Assembly: GCF_014229965.1 (NCBI RefSeq)
Contig: NZ_JABGBW010000002.1
Span: 480,389-544,388 of the forward strand
DNA length: 64,000 nt
Direction: 5' to 3'
From: Peptostreptococcus canis
GTDB taxonomy: Bacteria > Bacillota > Clostridia > Peptostreptococcales > Peptostreptococcaceae
Shown: piece after piece, positions 44,270-56,000 of the stretch
How positions within the stretch are numbered: position 1 is the first letter of the stretch
Layout: every line of letters starts with the position of its first letter
Notes under the pieces: generated by a model
Database searches by the model: none
What the model was told of the DNA's origin: nothing
What the model saw: only the letters and a program-made list of their open reading frames with translations
Translations under genes and position numbers: made by a program

Positions 44270-47200
44270 CTAACTGTTTTCTATTCTAACTATTGAAGTT
44301 GATTCGACCGAATCCATTTCCACCAATAATTTCATAGGTATTCTATTTTTCAATTCTTCAACATGAGAAATTATACCTACACTCATGGTATTGCTTTTTA
44401 ATTTTTCCAAAGATTCCATAACGGTGTCTAGGAGTTCGGAATCTAACGTTCCAAATCCCTCATCTAAAAAGAAAAATTCCAAAGCTGCTCTTCCCTTTAA
44501 TTGAATTTGCGATGAGAGAGCCAAAGCCAATGCTAAAGAAGTTAAAAATGTTTCTCCTCCTGATAAAGTATCTGCAGCCCTTCTAATACCGCCATTGAAA
44601 TTATCCCTTACAACAAAGGTATATTCGGAATCTATCTCTAGTGAATATCTTTCATTTGTAATTTCACTCAGTCTCTCAGATGCCTCATATACTATATTTT
44701 TTAAATAAATTTGAGAAAGATATTCCACAAATTTATTCCCTCTCAATACTTTCTCTAATACTACTATTGAATCTTTGTTTTTCTGTTTTAACTTCAATTT
44801 ATCGAGAATATCCCCTACCTGTAAAAGGCTTTTTTCCATTTTTTCTAATTCATGAACAGTTTTGGACTTTTTATCCTTATTTTCATCCAATTCTATTTGA
44901 ATACTGTCACAAATACTTTTTTGATTCTCCAGTTCTTCTTTTTTAATATTTCTTCCTGCTAACTTTTTGCTATTTTCATCTAGCTTAATATTTGATTCAA
45001 ATACATTTTTTTCATAATCGTCTATGTTTTTTTTATAGCGATTTAACTCTTCATCTACACAGTAATTGGCTATTACATCCTCAATAGATAAAAAATCAAA
45101 TTTTTCTATTAATTCATCAATTATTTGTTGCTGATGTAATACAAGTTTGTTATTGCTATCTTTTTCTACCTCCATTTTATTAATAAGAGTTTCCAATTTA
45201 TTTATTTCCCCGTCCAGATTTTCAATTTCAACTTTGGTTTTTTCATATAAATCTAGTGTCTCTTTCTCATATAAATCTATAAATTTCAATACTCCCGAAT
45301 AATCATCGGTATCTACATTGCTTTCTTGAAAAAGATTCCAATCTAAATTTTTGTGAACCTCTTTTAGTTTAATATCCGTTTTTTCAATATCCTCTTTTAT
45401 CCTAGATAATTTTGATGTTTCAAGCCTAAAATCAAGTTCCAGCTTTGTTTTTTCATCCGCATTTTTTTGTAGTTTCAATTTATTATTTTCCAAATCTACT
45501 AAAATTAATTTATTATCCTCACTTGTCTTATCGAAAATTTCTTCTTTTGCACATATTTCGTTATATACTTTTTCGATATCTGACAAACAATTTTTTTCTT
45601 TTATATCTAATAGTTTTTCTAAAACATCTTTTCTGATTTTTTCAATCTCGGATATTTTACCGGAATGTGTAAAAATTATAGACTCCTTAGACTCAATAGA
45701 AGTTTTGATCGCAATTTTATTCCTAACCAAATCTTCCTTTTCCTTTTCTATCGTCAGTTTTTGTTGATTTAATTTCTCTATATTCTTATATTTAATTTCC
45801 CTAAGTTCTCTCTGATTTTCTCTATATGAGGAAATTTCAATTACATTTTTTTCTAATTCTTCAGAATTCCTTTTATTTAGTTCTTTATTTTTTTCTTCTA
45901 ACTCCGAATCAAATTTTTTATCTTTTTCTATATCAAAATTTATTCTTGTAGATAATTCAATAAGAGATCTGTACAGTCCGTCTCTCTTTTCATTAAACTG
46001 TTCGAGTTTTTTCTTTTCTTCAATCGTTCTTCCAATATTTGAATATAGTGTATTCTTATCTCCGGATATAACATCTATACTTTCTATATGGCTATTACAC
46101 ACCGGACATCTGTCACCACTATGAAAATTCTCAATCCAGGAAATTCTTATTTTTTGACTTAAATCATCAACTTCTCTTTTTTCAATCTTTTCTTCTGTTT
46201 CTCTAATTATTTTATCAATATTATCAATTTCGACTTTCAATATACTTTCTTTTTCTCTATTAGTCCTAATTATATCCAAATTATCTGATTTTTTTTGACT
46301 TAATACCGTGATTTTGGTCTCTAAATCCTTAACTGATGAAATCTCGTTTTCAAGATATAGAATTTTTCTTGAAATTTCGTTTAACATATCATCGTCCAAT
46401 GTTTCAATTTTTTCCTGTTCAAATATTGAATTTATAATATTTCCTATCTCTTCTTCTTTTTTATCTATAAATTTATCGCTTATTTCTAATTTATTTAAAA
46501 GAGATTTTAACTCAGTTCGTTCTTTTTCTATATATTCATTCTCTTTTTCTATCTCCTTGGACAGCCTTATATGCTCATTTTCAAGATTCAAAGCATCCAA
46601 TACAATATTTTTGTACTTTCTATCTACTTTATTTTCATTCAATATTTTTTCGTTATTTTCCTTTAATTCTTCCAATAACTTCACTTTTTTCTCTATTTCA
46701 GCCATTTCATTTTTAAGTTCTTCAATAGATTTTTCAAAATCCAATACAAATTTTGAAGATGAAATTTCTTTATCCCTTAAAACAAATAATTCTCTATCTA
46801 TTTCTATTAATCTCTCTATATCTTTTCTCGCAATTCTAAAATCAGATATATTTTCTTTCTTTTTCAAAATTTCATCATAATCAGTTTTAAGCATTTCATA
46901 TAATCCATCCATAGAAGATTTTTTTTGTTTTATATCATCCATATTTTTTTCTATATCTGATATATTTTTCTGTATTATATATATCTTATCTATTTCGGGT
47001 TTTACTAAATTCGCCTTATCCGATAACTCTACTTTACTATTTATTGAGTTTATCTCTTCTTTTCGGCTTTCCAATTCCTCAATTTCCCTTAATATCGATT
47101 CTCTTTCTATACATAAATCATAAACGGCTTGATATTCGATGAGTTTTTTATTTTCTAAAGAAAGTTTCTCATTTATCTCATTTACATTTTTAGTATAAAA

Positions 47201-47884
47201 TTCCACTTCTTTTTCAAGCTTTTCCTTAGCCTCTAAATTTACATCCGGATATTCGGAAAGTCTGGCATTTAATATATCTATGGAGGAATTTACCTTATTT
47301 TTTTCTCTACCCAATTTTATATTTAATTCAGTGCCATATTCTTCCAGGTTAAATATTCTTTCAAGCATATTTCTTCTATTTTTTCCATCCAATGTAAGAA
47401 ATTCATTGAATTTTCCCTGTGGCAAAACAACGGACTTTAAAAAATCACTTTCTTCTAATCCCAATATATCTTTAATACATCTATTTGTATCACTTACTTT
47501 ATCTGCTATTATATCGTAATCCTGATTTTCAAATGCTGATTTTTTCATCAATCTTACATAGTCACTGCCAAAAGTCGTTTTGTTTCCATTTACTTTCTTT
47601 TTAAATCTTCTTGAAATTTTATAAATATATCTGTCCCTGCCCTGACCAATTTCAAACTCATAGTCTACTGTGGCTTTTTCACAACCGGAATTAATAAATT
47701 CTTTTGTTCCTCTAGCTATATTTCCATACAGTGCAAGGGTAATGGCATCTAATATAGTGGATTTTCCGCTCCCTGTTTTTCCAAAAATACCAAAGATTCC
47801 TCTAGAAGTCAATTTTTCAAAATCTACTATCTGTTTTTTTGCATAGCTATTTATCCCTTCAATCTCTAATCTAATCGGCTTCAT
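44270..47884 (-). CDS. sbcC: Exonuclease SbcC (Rad50-like ATPase)
   Basis: This is the ATPase of the SbcCD (Rad50-Mre11) complex, which opens blocked or hairpin DNA ends. The Walker A is GKTGSGKST in the first 45 residues. Two very long coiled-coil arms meet at the zinc hook CPVC (~residue 595). The C-terminal lobe has the ABC signature LSGGETF and Walker B EFFFLDEGFGTLD. At 1204 residues it is slightly longer than most. The start overlaps sbcD by 14 nt. It is the last of seven consecutive DNA-end-processing genes. Confidence 0.96.
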   Translation of the reverse strand: MKPIRLEIEGINSYAKKQIVDFEKLTSRGIFGIFGKTGSGKSTILDAITLALYGNIARGTKEFINSGCEKATVDYEFEIGQGRDRYIYKISRRFKKKVNGNKTTFGSDYVRLMKKSAFENQDYDIIADKVSDTNRCIKDILGLEESDFLKSVVLPQGKFNEFLTLDGKNRRNMLERIFNLEEYGTELNIKLGREKNKVNSSIDILNARLSEYPDVNLEAKEKLEKEVEFYTKNVNEINEKLSLENKKLIEYQAVYDLCIERESILREIEELESRKEEINSINSKVELSDKANLVKPEIDKIYIIQKNISDIEKNMDDIKQKKSSMDGLYEMLKTDYDEILKKKENISDFRIARKDIERLIEIDRELFVLRDKEISSSKFVLDFEKSIEELKNEMAEIEKKVKLLEELKENNEKILNENKVDRKYKNIVLDALNLENEHIRLSKEIEKENEYIEKERTELKSLLNKLEISDKFIDKKEEEIGNIINSIFEQEKIETLDDDMLNEISRKILYLENEISSVKDLETKITVLSQKKSDNLDIIRTNREKESILKVEIDNIDKIIRETEEKIEKREVDDLSQKIRISWIENFHSGDRCPVCNSHIESIDVISGDKNTLYSNIGRTIEEKKKLEQFNEKRDGLYRSLIELSTRINFDIEKDKKFDSELEEKNKELNKRNSEELEKNVIEISSYRENQRELREIKYKNIEKLNQQKLTIEKEKEDLVRNKIAIKTSIESKESIIFTHSGKISEIEKIRKDVLEKLLDIKEKNCLSDIEKVYNEICAKEEIFDKTSEDNKLILVDLENNKLKLQKNADEKTKLELDFRLETSKLSRIKEDIEKTDIKLKEVHKNLDWNLFQESNVDTDDYSGVLKFIDLYEKETLDLYEKTKVEIENLDGEINKLETLINKMEVEKDSNNKLVLHQQQIIDELIEKFDFLSIEDVIANYCVDEELNRYKKNIDDYEKNVFESNIKLDENSKKLAGRNIKKEELENQKSICDSIQIELDENKDKKSKTVHELEKMEKSLLQVGDILDKLKLKQKNKDSIVVLEKVLRGNKFVEYLSQIYLKNIVYEASERLSEITNERYSLEIDSEYTFVVRDNFNGGIRRAADTLSGGETFLTSLALALALSSQIQLKGRAALEFFFLDEGFGTLDSELLDTVMESLEKLKSNTMSVGIISHVEELKNRIPMKLLVEMDSVESTSIVRIENS

Positions 47885-49097
47885 CAGAATCCACCTCCGA
47901 ACTACTTATTAATTTTTCAAAAAGTTTTACAATATCTTCACCGGGTTCAAAACCACCACTCTGTGTTTTGTAAAAATCTAAAAAGAAAGTTTTTATATTT
48001 CCTTTATTTATATCGACTACTTCTTCTCTATTTCCATAGTCTATATTTTTTATGACAGGTTTAATCTCCAATATACTTTTCATGAGTTTTTTCATCTCTC
48101 GAATAATTTCCGGCTCTATAGAATCATCAGTGATTATCTCAAAATATGCAAATATATCCTCTTCACTTTTTTCTCTACATACTTTTAGAGCATCATCTAT
48201 ATTATCACACTTAAAAAGTGATATTTGTTTATAATTTTTAATATATTCTTCTCTGATATCAGCCTCTTTATCCGGTACAATATCTATAATTCTCACAGAC
48301 TTTGCCGTATTTCTTTCAGTCTTGCTATATTGAATAGGAGATCCCGAATAGTATGCATTATATAATTTTGATACCGTCTGTGGTTTATGTATATGTCCAA
48401 GAGCTGTATATTGAGATTTCTTCGGTAAATCACTTTTATTCACCAATAATGAACCACCTAATTCTATTCTTCTCTCAGAATCACTTATCTCACTTCCAAC
48501 CACGAATAAATGAGAAATAGCAATATTGATTTCCCCCTCCGAAAAATTTTCTTCAAGCCTTTGAAAAATTTCTCCTACTTTTTCTGAATATGTTTTTTGC
48601 ATCTCTTGTATTTCTTCAAAATCGGAAAATACCTCATTTAATCTTTTTTCACTAGGATAAGGTAAACTCGCTATATTTATATCTGTCCCGTCTATGTTTA
48701 ATTTAGTATAGCCCTCCTCTGCCTTAATTATTTTAAATCCCTCGTATTCGGCAACTTCAGCCTTACTTTTTGGATATCCCATTATTATTATTCCGGATTT
48801 AGATGCAAGCGGATTTATTGCCTCTAATCTATCAGGATTATCGTGATTTCCGGCAATCACAAAAACACATCTCTTTCCATTATCAGCGATTCTGGTCACA
48901 GTGTCGTAAAATAAAGATTCAGCATTTGCAGGAGGATTCGATGTATCGTAAATATCTCCGGCAATTAATATTAACTTGGCGTCTTCTCTATTTACGAGTT
49001 CCACAAAATCATTACAAAACTCCATTTGTTCATCTAATCTTGAATAGCCTTCGAGATATTTTCCCAAATGCCAATCCGATGTATGTATTATCTTCAT
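47871..49097 (-). CDS. sbcD: Exonuclease SbcD (Mre11-like nuclease)
   Basis: This calcineurin-like metallophosphoesterase is the nuclease of SbcCD. The metal-binding motifs appear in order: HTSDWHLGK (5-13), AGDIYDTSN, AGNHDNPDRL, then AISHLFVVG and GHIHKPQ. A C-terminal capping region (~280-408) would contact SbcC. It lies 34 nt after addA and overlaps sbcC, so it is probably in the same transcript as addBA. Confidence 0.95.
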   Translation of the reverse strand: MKIIHTSDWHLGKYLEGYSRLDEQMEFCNDFVELVNREDAKLILIAGDIYDTSNPPANAESLFYDTVTRIADNGKRCVFVIAGNHDNPDRLEAINPLASKSGIIIMGYPKSKAEVAEYEGFKIIKAEEGYTKLNIDGTDINIASLPYPSEKRLNEVFSDFEEIQEMQKTYSEKVGEIFQRLEENFSEGEINIAISHLFVVGSEISDSERRIELGGSLLVNKSDLPKKSQYTALGHIHKPQTVSKLYNAYYSGSPIQYSKTERNTAKSVRIIDIVPDKEADIREEYIKNYKQISLFKCDNIDDALKVCREKSEEDIFAYFEIITDDSIEPEIIREMKKLMKSILEIKPVIKNIDYGNREEVVDINKGNIKTFFLDFYKTQSGGFEPGEDIVKLFEKLISSSEVDSDEAD

Positions 49098-49131
49098 TTA
49101 ATCCTCCTGCCCTATCATTTCCGGCAACCAT

Positions 49132-52100
49132 CTAGTCATACTTCACGAGCCTGCCAATTCCAAATAAATAGATATATTTGTTACTTATTTTTTTACCTGA
49201 AATATCCTCAATAGCATTTTTATACAACTCTAATTGAATTTTATATCTATTTACTACTTCTTCAAAATTATCCTCATTTACAAAATCAGTCTTGTAATCC
49301 AGTAATATATAGTCTCCATTCTCATCTTCAAAAAATAAATCTATTATACCGACAAGCATCATTCTTTCACTATCATCAATATTCTCATTTTTATATAGCT
49401 CATTTATCTTAATACTATAGTTTATAGCTTTTTCTTTATATACCCTATCTCTTTTTTGAGCATTTAATATTTTTTTAAATATATCCGATTTTATAAACCT
49501 TACAACATTAGATATTCTAACAGTCTCAGCCTCTTCTTTGCTTATTATTTTTCTATTTATAAACAACTCTATTTGTCGTTCAACCTCGGCTTTTATTTTA
49601 TCATCAACTGATTTATCCTCTTCTGCATCCCTCACATACTCATCAAATTCCAAAAAATCCAGTAATTGCATTACAAGGTGGAAAATAGTTCCCTTTTCAG
49701 CAGAATTAAAATCTATTTTATCCTTACCTTTATGTATAAAATCCGGCGTTGAAAGTTCCGACTTTCTTGTAGAAGAATATATATTCTGATGCATTTCTTC
49801 ATCATTTTCCGATAATATCTTTTTGACTTCTGACACGGAAATACTTGATGGTTTTAATGCACTTGACTTGTATTTATACTCAAAATTAAATTTCTGATCA
49901 AGAAATTCCTTTATAGTATTTAATTTTTTCGTATCATCCAGCGTTTCATTTATTCTTTCCACTTCATTCGTATTTTTATCGGCTTTGTTTATATTTTCAA
50001 CAATAAACTTATTTTCTTTAAATACATTATTTTTTTTCTCTACGTCTATATACCATTTACATTCTTTATATCCTCTGCATTTTTTACTTTCTCCAAGTAC
50101 GTTATAAAATTCTTCTCTGTCTTCCATTGATATAATAGTTGGCATAATCCAATCTAAATAGGAATTTGTCGACAAAATTTCTGTACTCTCTATCTTTCCG
50201 TCTATATTTCTTGGAACTTCTAGCCATTTTTTCTCTTTTTTATCTATATCCTGTATTACCCCGCTTATAATTAGTTTTTCTTTCGCCCTTGTCATGGCTA
50301 CATATAAAAGTCTCATTTCCTCAGCTATCTGCTCTTTCTTTTGTATGTTCACCATATTCTTTTTGGCTATACTGTCAAAACTTAAATTTCTATCCAAATC
50401 AAAAATCTTAGGTCCATATCCATAATTTTGATGTAATGTTAAGTTGGAATCACCTGACTTTAGCATAAACTTTTTATCTGTATTAGCCAATATCACAATC
50501 GGAAACTCCAATCCCTTACTCTTATGAATAGTCATCAACCTTACTACATTAGCTTCTTCCGAAATCAATCTGGCTTCTCCTAAATCTCCGGATCTGTTTT
50601 TTATCCTTTCAAAGTAATTTATAAAATTAAAAAGCCCTTTATAAGATGTCTTTTCATATTGCCTAGCCCTTTCAAACAACAGCATAAGATTATTTTGTCT
50701 TTGTTCTCCAAACTGAAGCATACCTACATAGGTATAATAATTTGTATCTTTCAATAAATACCAGATAAATTCATCCACGGACATAAGCAAGGACTTTTCT
50801 CTATATTTACGTATTTTATCCACAAAATCAACAACTTTATCCCTAAGTTTGTTTATTTTTTCTTCGTTTGTAAATTCAGTATTGTATAGTTTCAAAAGTG
50901 CATCATAAAAACTCGAACCTTTATCAAACATTCTAATTTCAGCCATTTCACCGGCTTCAAAATTAAAAATAGGAGATCTCATAACTGATAAAATGGCAAT
51001 ATCCTGCATTGGATTATCGATTATCTTTAGTAAATTCATCATCGTATAAATTTCTAAACTCGAAAAATATCCACTACCTGCCTCAGTATAAAGCGGAATT
51101 TTATATTCTCTCATAACCTCTTCAAAAGTAGCAGCCCTATTATTAGTTGCCCTCATCAAGATGACAATATCCCTATATTCTACGGGTCTATAATTTCCGC
51201 TTTCTTTATCCAAAACCATAAATCGGCTATCCACATCGCTATTATTTACCATTTTATAAATTATATTAGCTATGTTTTGTGCTTCTATTTTTATTTTCTC
51301 TATCTCTTGTGATTCTTCCCCATCTTTTTCAGTCATTGTAATCAAAGAATAATCTACATCCTTTTGTATATCATCTGAAATATCAGACTTACTTGAATCC
51401 ACTAGGTAAATTTCTACGGGTCCGCCGACATGGGCATTTTCAAAATCGAGTTCCTCAAAAAAAGCACTTGGATTCAATTTTTCCTTTGCCGTATATTCCA
51501 ATTCTCCGGTTTCTTTTCTCATTATTTCCATAAATACATGATTACACCCCTCGAGAACTTCCGGTCTGCTCCTAAAATTTTTAAATAGCATTATTTTCTT
51601 GTGTAAGCTATCCTTTTTTTCTGTATGTGAGTCGTATTTTTCGTATTTATCCATAAAAATTTCCGGCATAGCCTGTCTAAATCTATAAATACTTTGTTTG
51701 ACATCTCCTACCATAAATCTGTTAGGATTATCAAACCTGGAAACTTGAGAAAGAATTATCTCTTGAACCAAGTTACTGTCCTGATATTCATCGGTAAATA
51801 CTTCTTCATATTTATCCCTGTAAGAAAGTGCTATCTTGGACGGCACAGCTTTCCCATCTTCATTAAAATCGGTTAAAATATCCAAAGCATAATGTTCTAT
51901 ATCTGCAAAGTCAAGAACACCCATAGATTTCTTTTTTTCTGCAAATTTCACTCTAAATAATTTTACTATATCAGATATCGATCTCATATAAGGATATACC
52001 ATATCATTTTCCATAATAATATTATCAATCTTTACTGCTAATTTATCGACTTCAATTTTTATGGAATCTTTTACGGAACTGATATGTTTTTTTATATCAT

Positions 52101-53043
52101 TATAATATGCTTTTGCACTTTCATCTGCATTTTTTCCTATTCTAAAGCTCTTCAATTCGATATTTCTATATCCGTCAACAAGCTTAATTATAGAATTCCA
52201 TTTTTTTTCAGACAAATAATCTGCACCATTTCCCAAAAATTCATCCAAACTCATGATAATATCGTCAAGTTTTTCTTTTATAACGCAATAATTTTCGAAA
52301 AACTTTGCTAAATCATCGTAATTTTTCAATTCTTCAAGAAAATTATTCAATACATTATTATATACATTTAATGACATATGTACTTCTTTGGCAATAGGTT
52401 CACAGTAATTTTTTATATAAAAATCCTTGTCCTTATCTGCCGTATTAAAAAACTCCGCACTTTCGTCCAACCATTTGTCCGGATAAGGAGATGAATTTAT
52501 AAAATTATTTACCATTAATAATAGGGAAATAAGACTTTCATCATCATTTCTACCTGAATACCAATCCACCAATCTTAAAAAATCGGGGCTTTTTTCATTA
52601 TACAATTCTTCAAATAAATCTTCCATCACCTCTGATGCTATTATTCCAATTTCGGTAGGATCGGCAACATTTATATTTGGATCCAAATCGGTAACGTGAA
52701 AATTATTTCTCACTATATTACCACAGAATGAATCAATAGTCGTTATTTCAGCTCTATTTAGCAACATTACCTGTTTTTGAAGATGTTCATTGTCCGGATT
52801 TTTCTCTAAAGCTTTTTCAATAGCCACTCCTACCCTTTCTCTCATCTCAGATGCAGCGGCTTTAGTGAAAGTAACCACTAAAAGTCTGTCTATATCAACA
52901 GGATTTTTTTCGTCCAATATCAATTGTATAATTCTCTCTATAAGAACAGCGGTCTTTCCCGAGCCGGCAGCAGCAGCTACCAAAAGATCAGAACCTCTGT
53001 TATCTATCACTGATTTTTGTTCTTCTGTCCATCTTGTAGCCAT
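49132..53043 (-). CDS. addA: ATP-dependent helicase-nuclease subunit AddA
   Basis: This is the helicase-nuclease of the AddAB double-strand-break resection complex, the Firmicutes counterpart of RecBCD. The SF1A helicase has Walker A AAAAGSGKTAVL (~22-33) and motifs VFTDEYQDSN, MTIHKSKGLEFPIVILAN and LLYVAMTRAKEKL. A C-terminal RecB-type nuclease domain has GIIDLFF...DYKTD and a following QLELY (~1215-1265). At 1303 residues it is in the normal range. Its ATG overlaps the addB stop (TAATG). The genes before and after it also process DNA ends. Confidence 0.96.
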   Translation of the reverse strand: MATRWTEEQKSVIDNRGSDLLVAAAAGSGKTAVLIERIIQLILDEKNPVDIDRLLVVTFTKAAASEMRERVGVAIEKALEKNPDNEHLQKQVMLLNRAEITTIDSFCGNIVRNNFHVTDLDPNINVADPTEIGIIASEVMEDLFEELYNEKSPDFLRLVDWYSGRNDDESLISLLLMVNNFINSSPYPDKWLDESAEFFNTADKDKDFYIKNYCEPIAKEVHMSLNVYNNVLNNFLEELKNYDDLAKFFENYCVIKEKLDDIIMSLDEFLGNGADYLSEKKWNSIIKLVDGYRNIELKSFRIGKNADESAKAYYNDIKKHISSVKDSIKIEVDKLAVKIDNIIMENDMVYPYMRSISDIVKLFRVKFAEKKKSMGVLDFADIEHYALDILTDFNEDGKAVPSKIALSYRDKYEEVFTDEYQDSNLVQEIILSQVSRFDNPNRFMVGDVKQSIYRFRQAMPEIFMDKYEKYDSHTEKKDSLHKKIMLFKNFRSRPEVLEGCNHVFMEIMRKETGELEYTAKEKLNPSAFFEELDFENAHVGGPVEIYLVDSSKSDISDDIQKDVDYSLITMTEKDGEESQEIEKIKIEAQNIANIIYKMVNNSDVDSRFMVLDKESGNYRPVEYRDIVILMRATNNRAATFEEVMREYKIPLYTEAGSGYFSSLEIYTMMNLLKIIDNPMQDIAILSVMRSPIFNFEAGEMAEIRMFDKGSSFYDALLKLYNTEFTNEEKINKLRDKVVDFVDKIRKYREKSLLMSVDEFIWYLLKDTNYYTYVGMLQFGEQRQNNLMLLFERARQYEKTSYKGLFNFINYFERIKNRSGDLGEARLISEEANVVRLMTIHKSKGLEFPIVILANTDKKFMLKSGDSNLTLHQNYGYGPKIFDLDRNLSFDSIAKKNMVNIQKKEQIAEEMRLLYVAMTRAKEKLIISGVIQDIDKKEKKWLEVPRNIDGKIESTEILSTNSYLDWIMPTIISMEDREEFYNVLGESKKCRGYKECKWYIDVEKKNNVFKENKFIVENINKADKNTNEVERINETLDDTKKLNTIKEFLDQKFNFEYKYKSSALKPSSISVSEVKKILSENDEEMHQNIYSSTRKSELSTPDFIHKGKDKIDFNSAEKGTIFHLVMQLLDFLEFDEYVRDAEEDKSVDDKIKAEVERQIELFINRKIISKEEAETVRISNVVRFIKSDIFKKILNAQKRDRVYKEKAINYSIKINELYKNENIDDSERMMLVGIIDLFFEDENGDYILLDYKTDFVNEDNFEEVVNRYKIQLELYKNAIEDISGKKISNKYIYLFGIGRLVKYD

Positions 53044-56000
53044 TATCTGCCACTCCTTTCTCCCAGCTTTTCCTTCATAAGCTTTATAATTTCTTCATAA
53101 TCGTTCCTATGAACTTTTTTATAGATATTATTATAATTATTGCCGTTTAAATATCTGTCAAATTGACAAATTGCATTAAATTCACAATATTCACAAGGTG
53201 TACTTCCACTAAATCTATATGGATGTATGTCGATATTTCCGGAATAAATATTCTCACATATTTCCTTTGACTTTTCTATTACATATTCATTTATTACATC
53301 AAATTCATCTTCAAATAAGCCTCTGGTAGATACCTTGCTAAAACTTGAATAATCTTTTTTTATTTCCAACGGCAATATTGAAGATTTTAAACTCACCTTA
53401 CCTATAGTATTATCAAGATGATTATGCAAATCTATATCCTTGATAATAAGCCCGTTCAGTTTATTTTCTTCAAGTATCTTTTTTTTATGTTCCTCAGAGT
53501 TAGAGTTAGAAGCCTGTTCTACATCATCAAAACCGACCAGCTTTGGATTAAATCTGCTATACAATAAAGCTGCCGGTTTTAAATTTTTATCCATTTTATA
53601 TCTAAGCATAGCGTTCATATATATAAATAATTGAAGATCCAAACCATGATATACCCTATCTAAATTAATATCTCTGGTAGACGATTTATAGTCAATCACC
53701 ATTAAATATTTATTTATACCATCATCAAATACATCCAATCTGTCTATTTTTCCTCTTAAATTTATATCTCTGCCATCTGATAGTTTATATTTTATAGGTG
53801 GCAAACTTCCCTTAAATCCAAAACCGACTTCAAATCCCTCCGGATTAAAATCACTCCTTCTAACTTGCTCCGACATAATGCCGATACTATCTATAAGCCT
53901 TTTATTTACCCTATTTGTCAGATATTTATATTTTTCAGAACTGTTTAATATATATGATATCTTAGATTCTAATATTTCACCACTTATTCTATTTACTTCC
54001 GATTCGATATATTTATCATCTATATCGTTCCAACTAATACCGTTTAATATCACTCGTTTTGAAAATTCATCAAGTATTTTATGAGCATATGAACCCGAAT
54101 CCATAGGTGTAAATTTATATTCTTCTCTTTCTTTTGCATTAAGTCCATATGTCAAAAAATATGAAAATGGACAAGCCGCAAATTTTTCTATTTTTGAAAT
54201 ACTGAAATTACCGTTTCCATATAATTCACCTGCTATAAACTTATCAAGTTTTCCGGAATAATTGCAGTATTTTAATGCCTCTCCAACTAATCTTATTTTT
54301 TCTCCGTATTCTCTATCTTTCTTAAAAAATCTATATACTTCCCGCCAGATTTCAGAACTCTTTTCGTCAATTTCACCACTGTTGATTTTCTTTATATTTA
54401 TCAACAAGTCTTCAAATAATTTTTCTTTTGAAGACACTTTTTCTTTTAAATCTTCAAATGTATACTCTTCTCCTTCATCCAATATAACATTGACCTTTAG
54501 CTTAGGAAAAATTTTTATAAGTTTCTTTATAAGTGGTGACGGTCGCATTGCCTTACCTTCAAAATCCGCCACTGAATATGAAACTGCAAGTCTAGACTTG
54601 GACGTACTAAATGCCTTATAAACCAGAAATTGTTCATCATATGCCTTGGTAATTGAATCCGAATCAAATTTTACTCCCTGGCTTAAAAGTTTTTCTTTTT
54701 CCAAATCAGTCAGCATAGAATTATCAGAAATAGTTTGTGGGAATACACCGTCATTTACACCCAATAAAAAAATAACCTTTGTGTTTGGATTTTTCATTCT
54801 ATCTACTGTTGTTACAAATACCTGATCTCTGGAAGGTGGAATAATTCCTAATTCAAAACCTTCGAGCTCAGCTTCCATCAACCTTATAAATTTCTCAATT
54901 CCTATTTTTTCATCACCTAAAAATTCAACAAGTTCATCCAGCATAGAAATAAATATATTCCAAACCTGAGAATATTCTTTGGCTTTATATAAATTATCTT
55001 CATTTTCAAACCTATTAATAATGTCGTCAATTCTTGCCGGTAAATCTATCTCCACCGTAAAATCATATAAATATCTACATATTTCGGAAACCCTGTTTCT
55101 TCCAGCCAGTTTTTTATGCAAATTTTCTATCGGTTTCATAACAAGACGTCGTATTTTATTTATATTTTCAATATACTCCTTTTCAAAAACCTCATCTTCT
55201 TCATCTAATGAGTGACTTACCGGAAAATCCCACATGTCATCAAACCATCTTTTTCCTCTGATTCCATTTGCAAGCACATAATTTTCCAATCTATATATAT
55301 CTTCATTATCTATGCCTGTAAGACCACTTTTTAAATATCTAAACATGGAATTATAACTATAATTGTTAAGTTTCATGTCCAATATTGAAAGAATCAAAAC
55401 TATAATAGGATTATTTTTAGCAGCTATTTTTTCATCTAAAAAATAACCTATTTCATAATTTTCAAAAATACCTTTTATTAAATAAGAATAGGAATCCAGA
55501 TTTCTCATACCTATAGTTATTTCGTTATACCTATATCCCTTATCCCTTACAAGTCTCGTTATTTCACCGGCAATATACTCTATTTCTAAATGGGTATTAT
55601 TAAACTCAAAAATTTCTATATTTTCTACTTCTTTTTCATATGGTTTCGGATTAAATTCATTTATATTTTTCTCCAAATATATTAAATCATCTCCATCAAA
55701 ATATGAACATAAACTCATATTTTCATCTTTTAATCTTTCCACACCGTTTTTTTGACATATTTCATTTATCTTTAGAAAAGTTATATTTGTCTTTGAAAAA
55801 ACACCTCTTCCGGAATTAAAATTTCTCAAATCAGTAGTCAATGAAAAGTATATATTTTCAGCTGAAATTATCAGTTTTTCGATTACCAAATACTGTACGG
55901 GGGTAAAACCTGTATATTCATCAACAAAGATAGTTGCCCCCTTTATATCCTGAAAATCACCTAATTTGCCTGCAAAAAGTGATAGAGAATCTTCCGTATC

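Noticed and set aside
46308..46880. 190-codon plus-strand frame inside sbcC
   Set aside because: It is the antisense shadow of coiled-coil codons (Ser/Phe/Ile-rich) with no start signal or motif.
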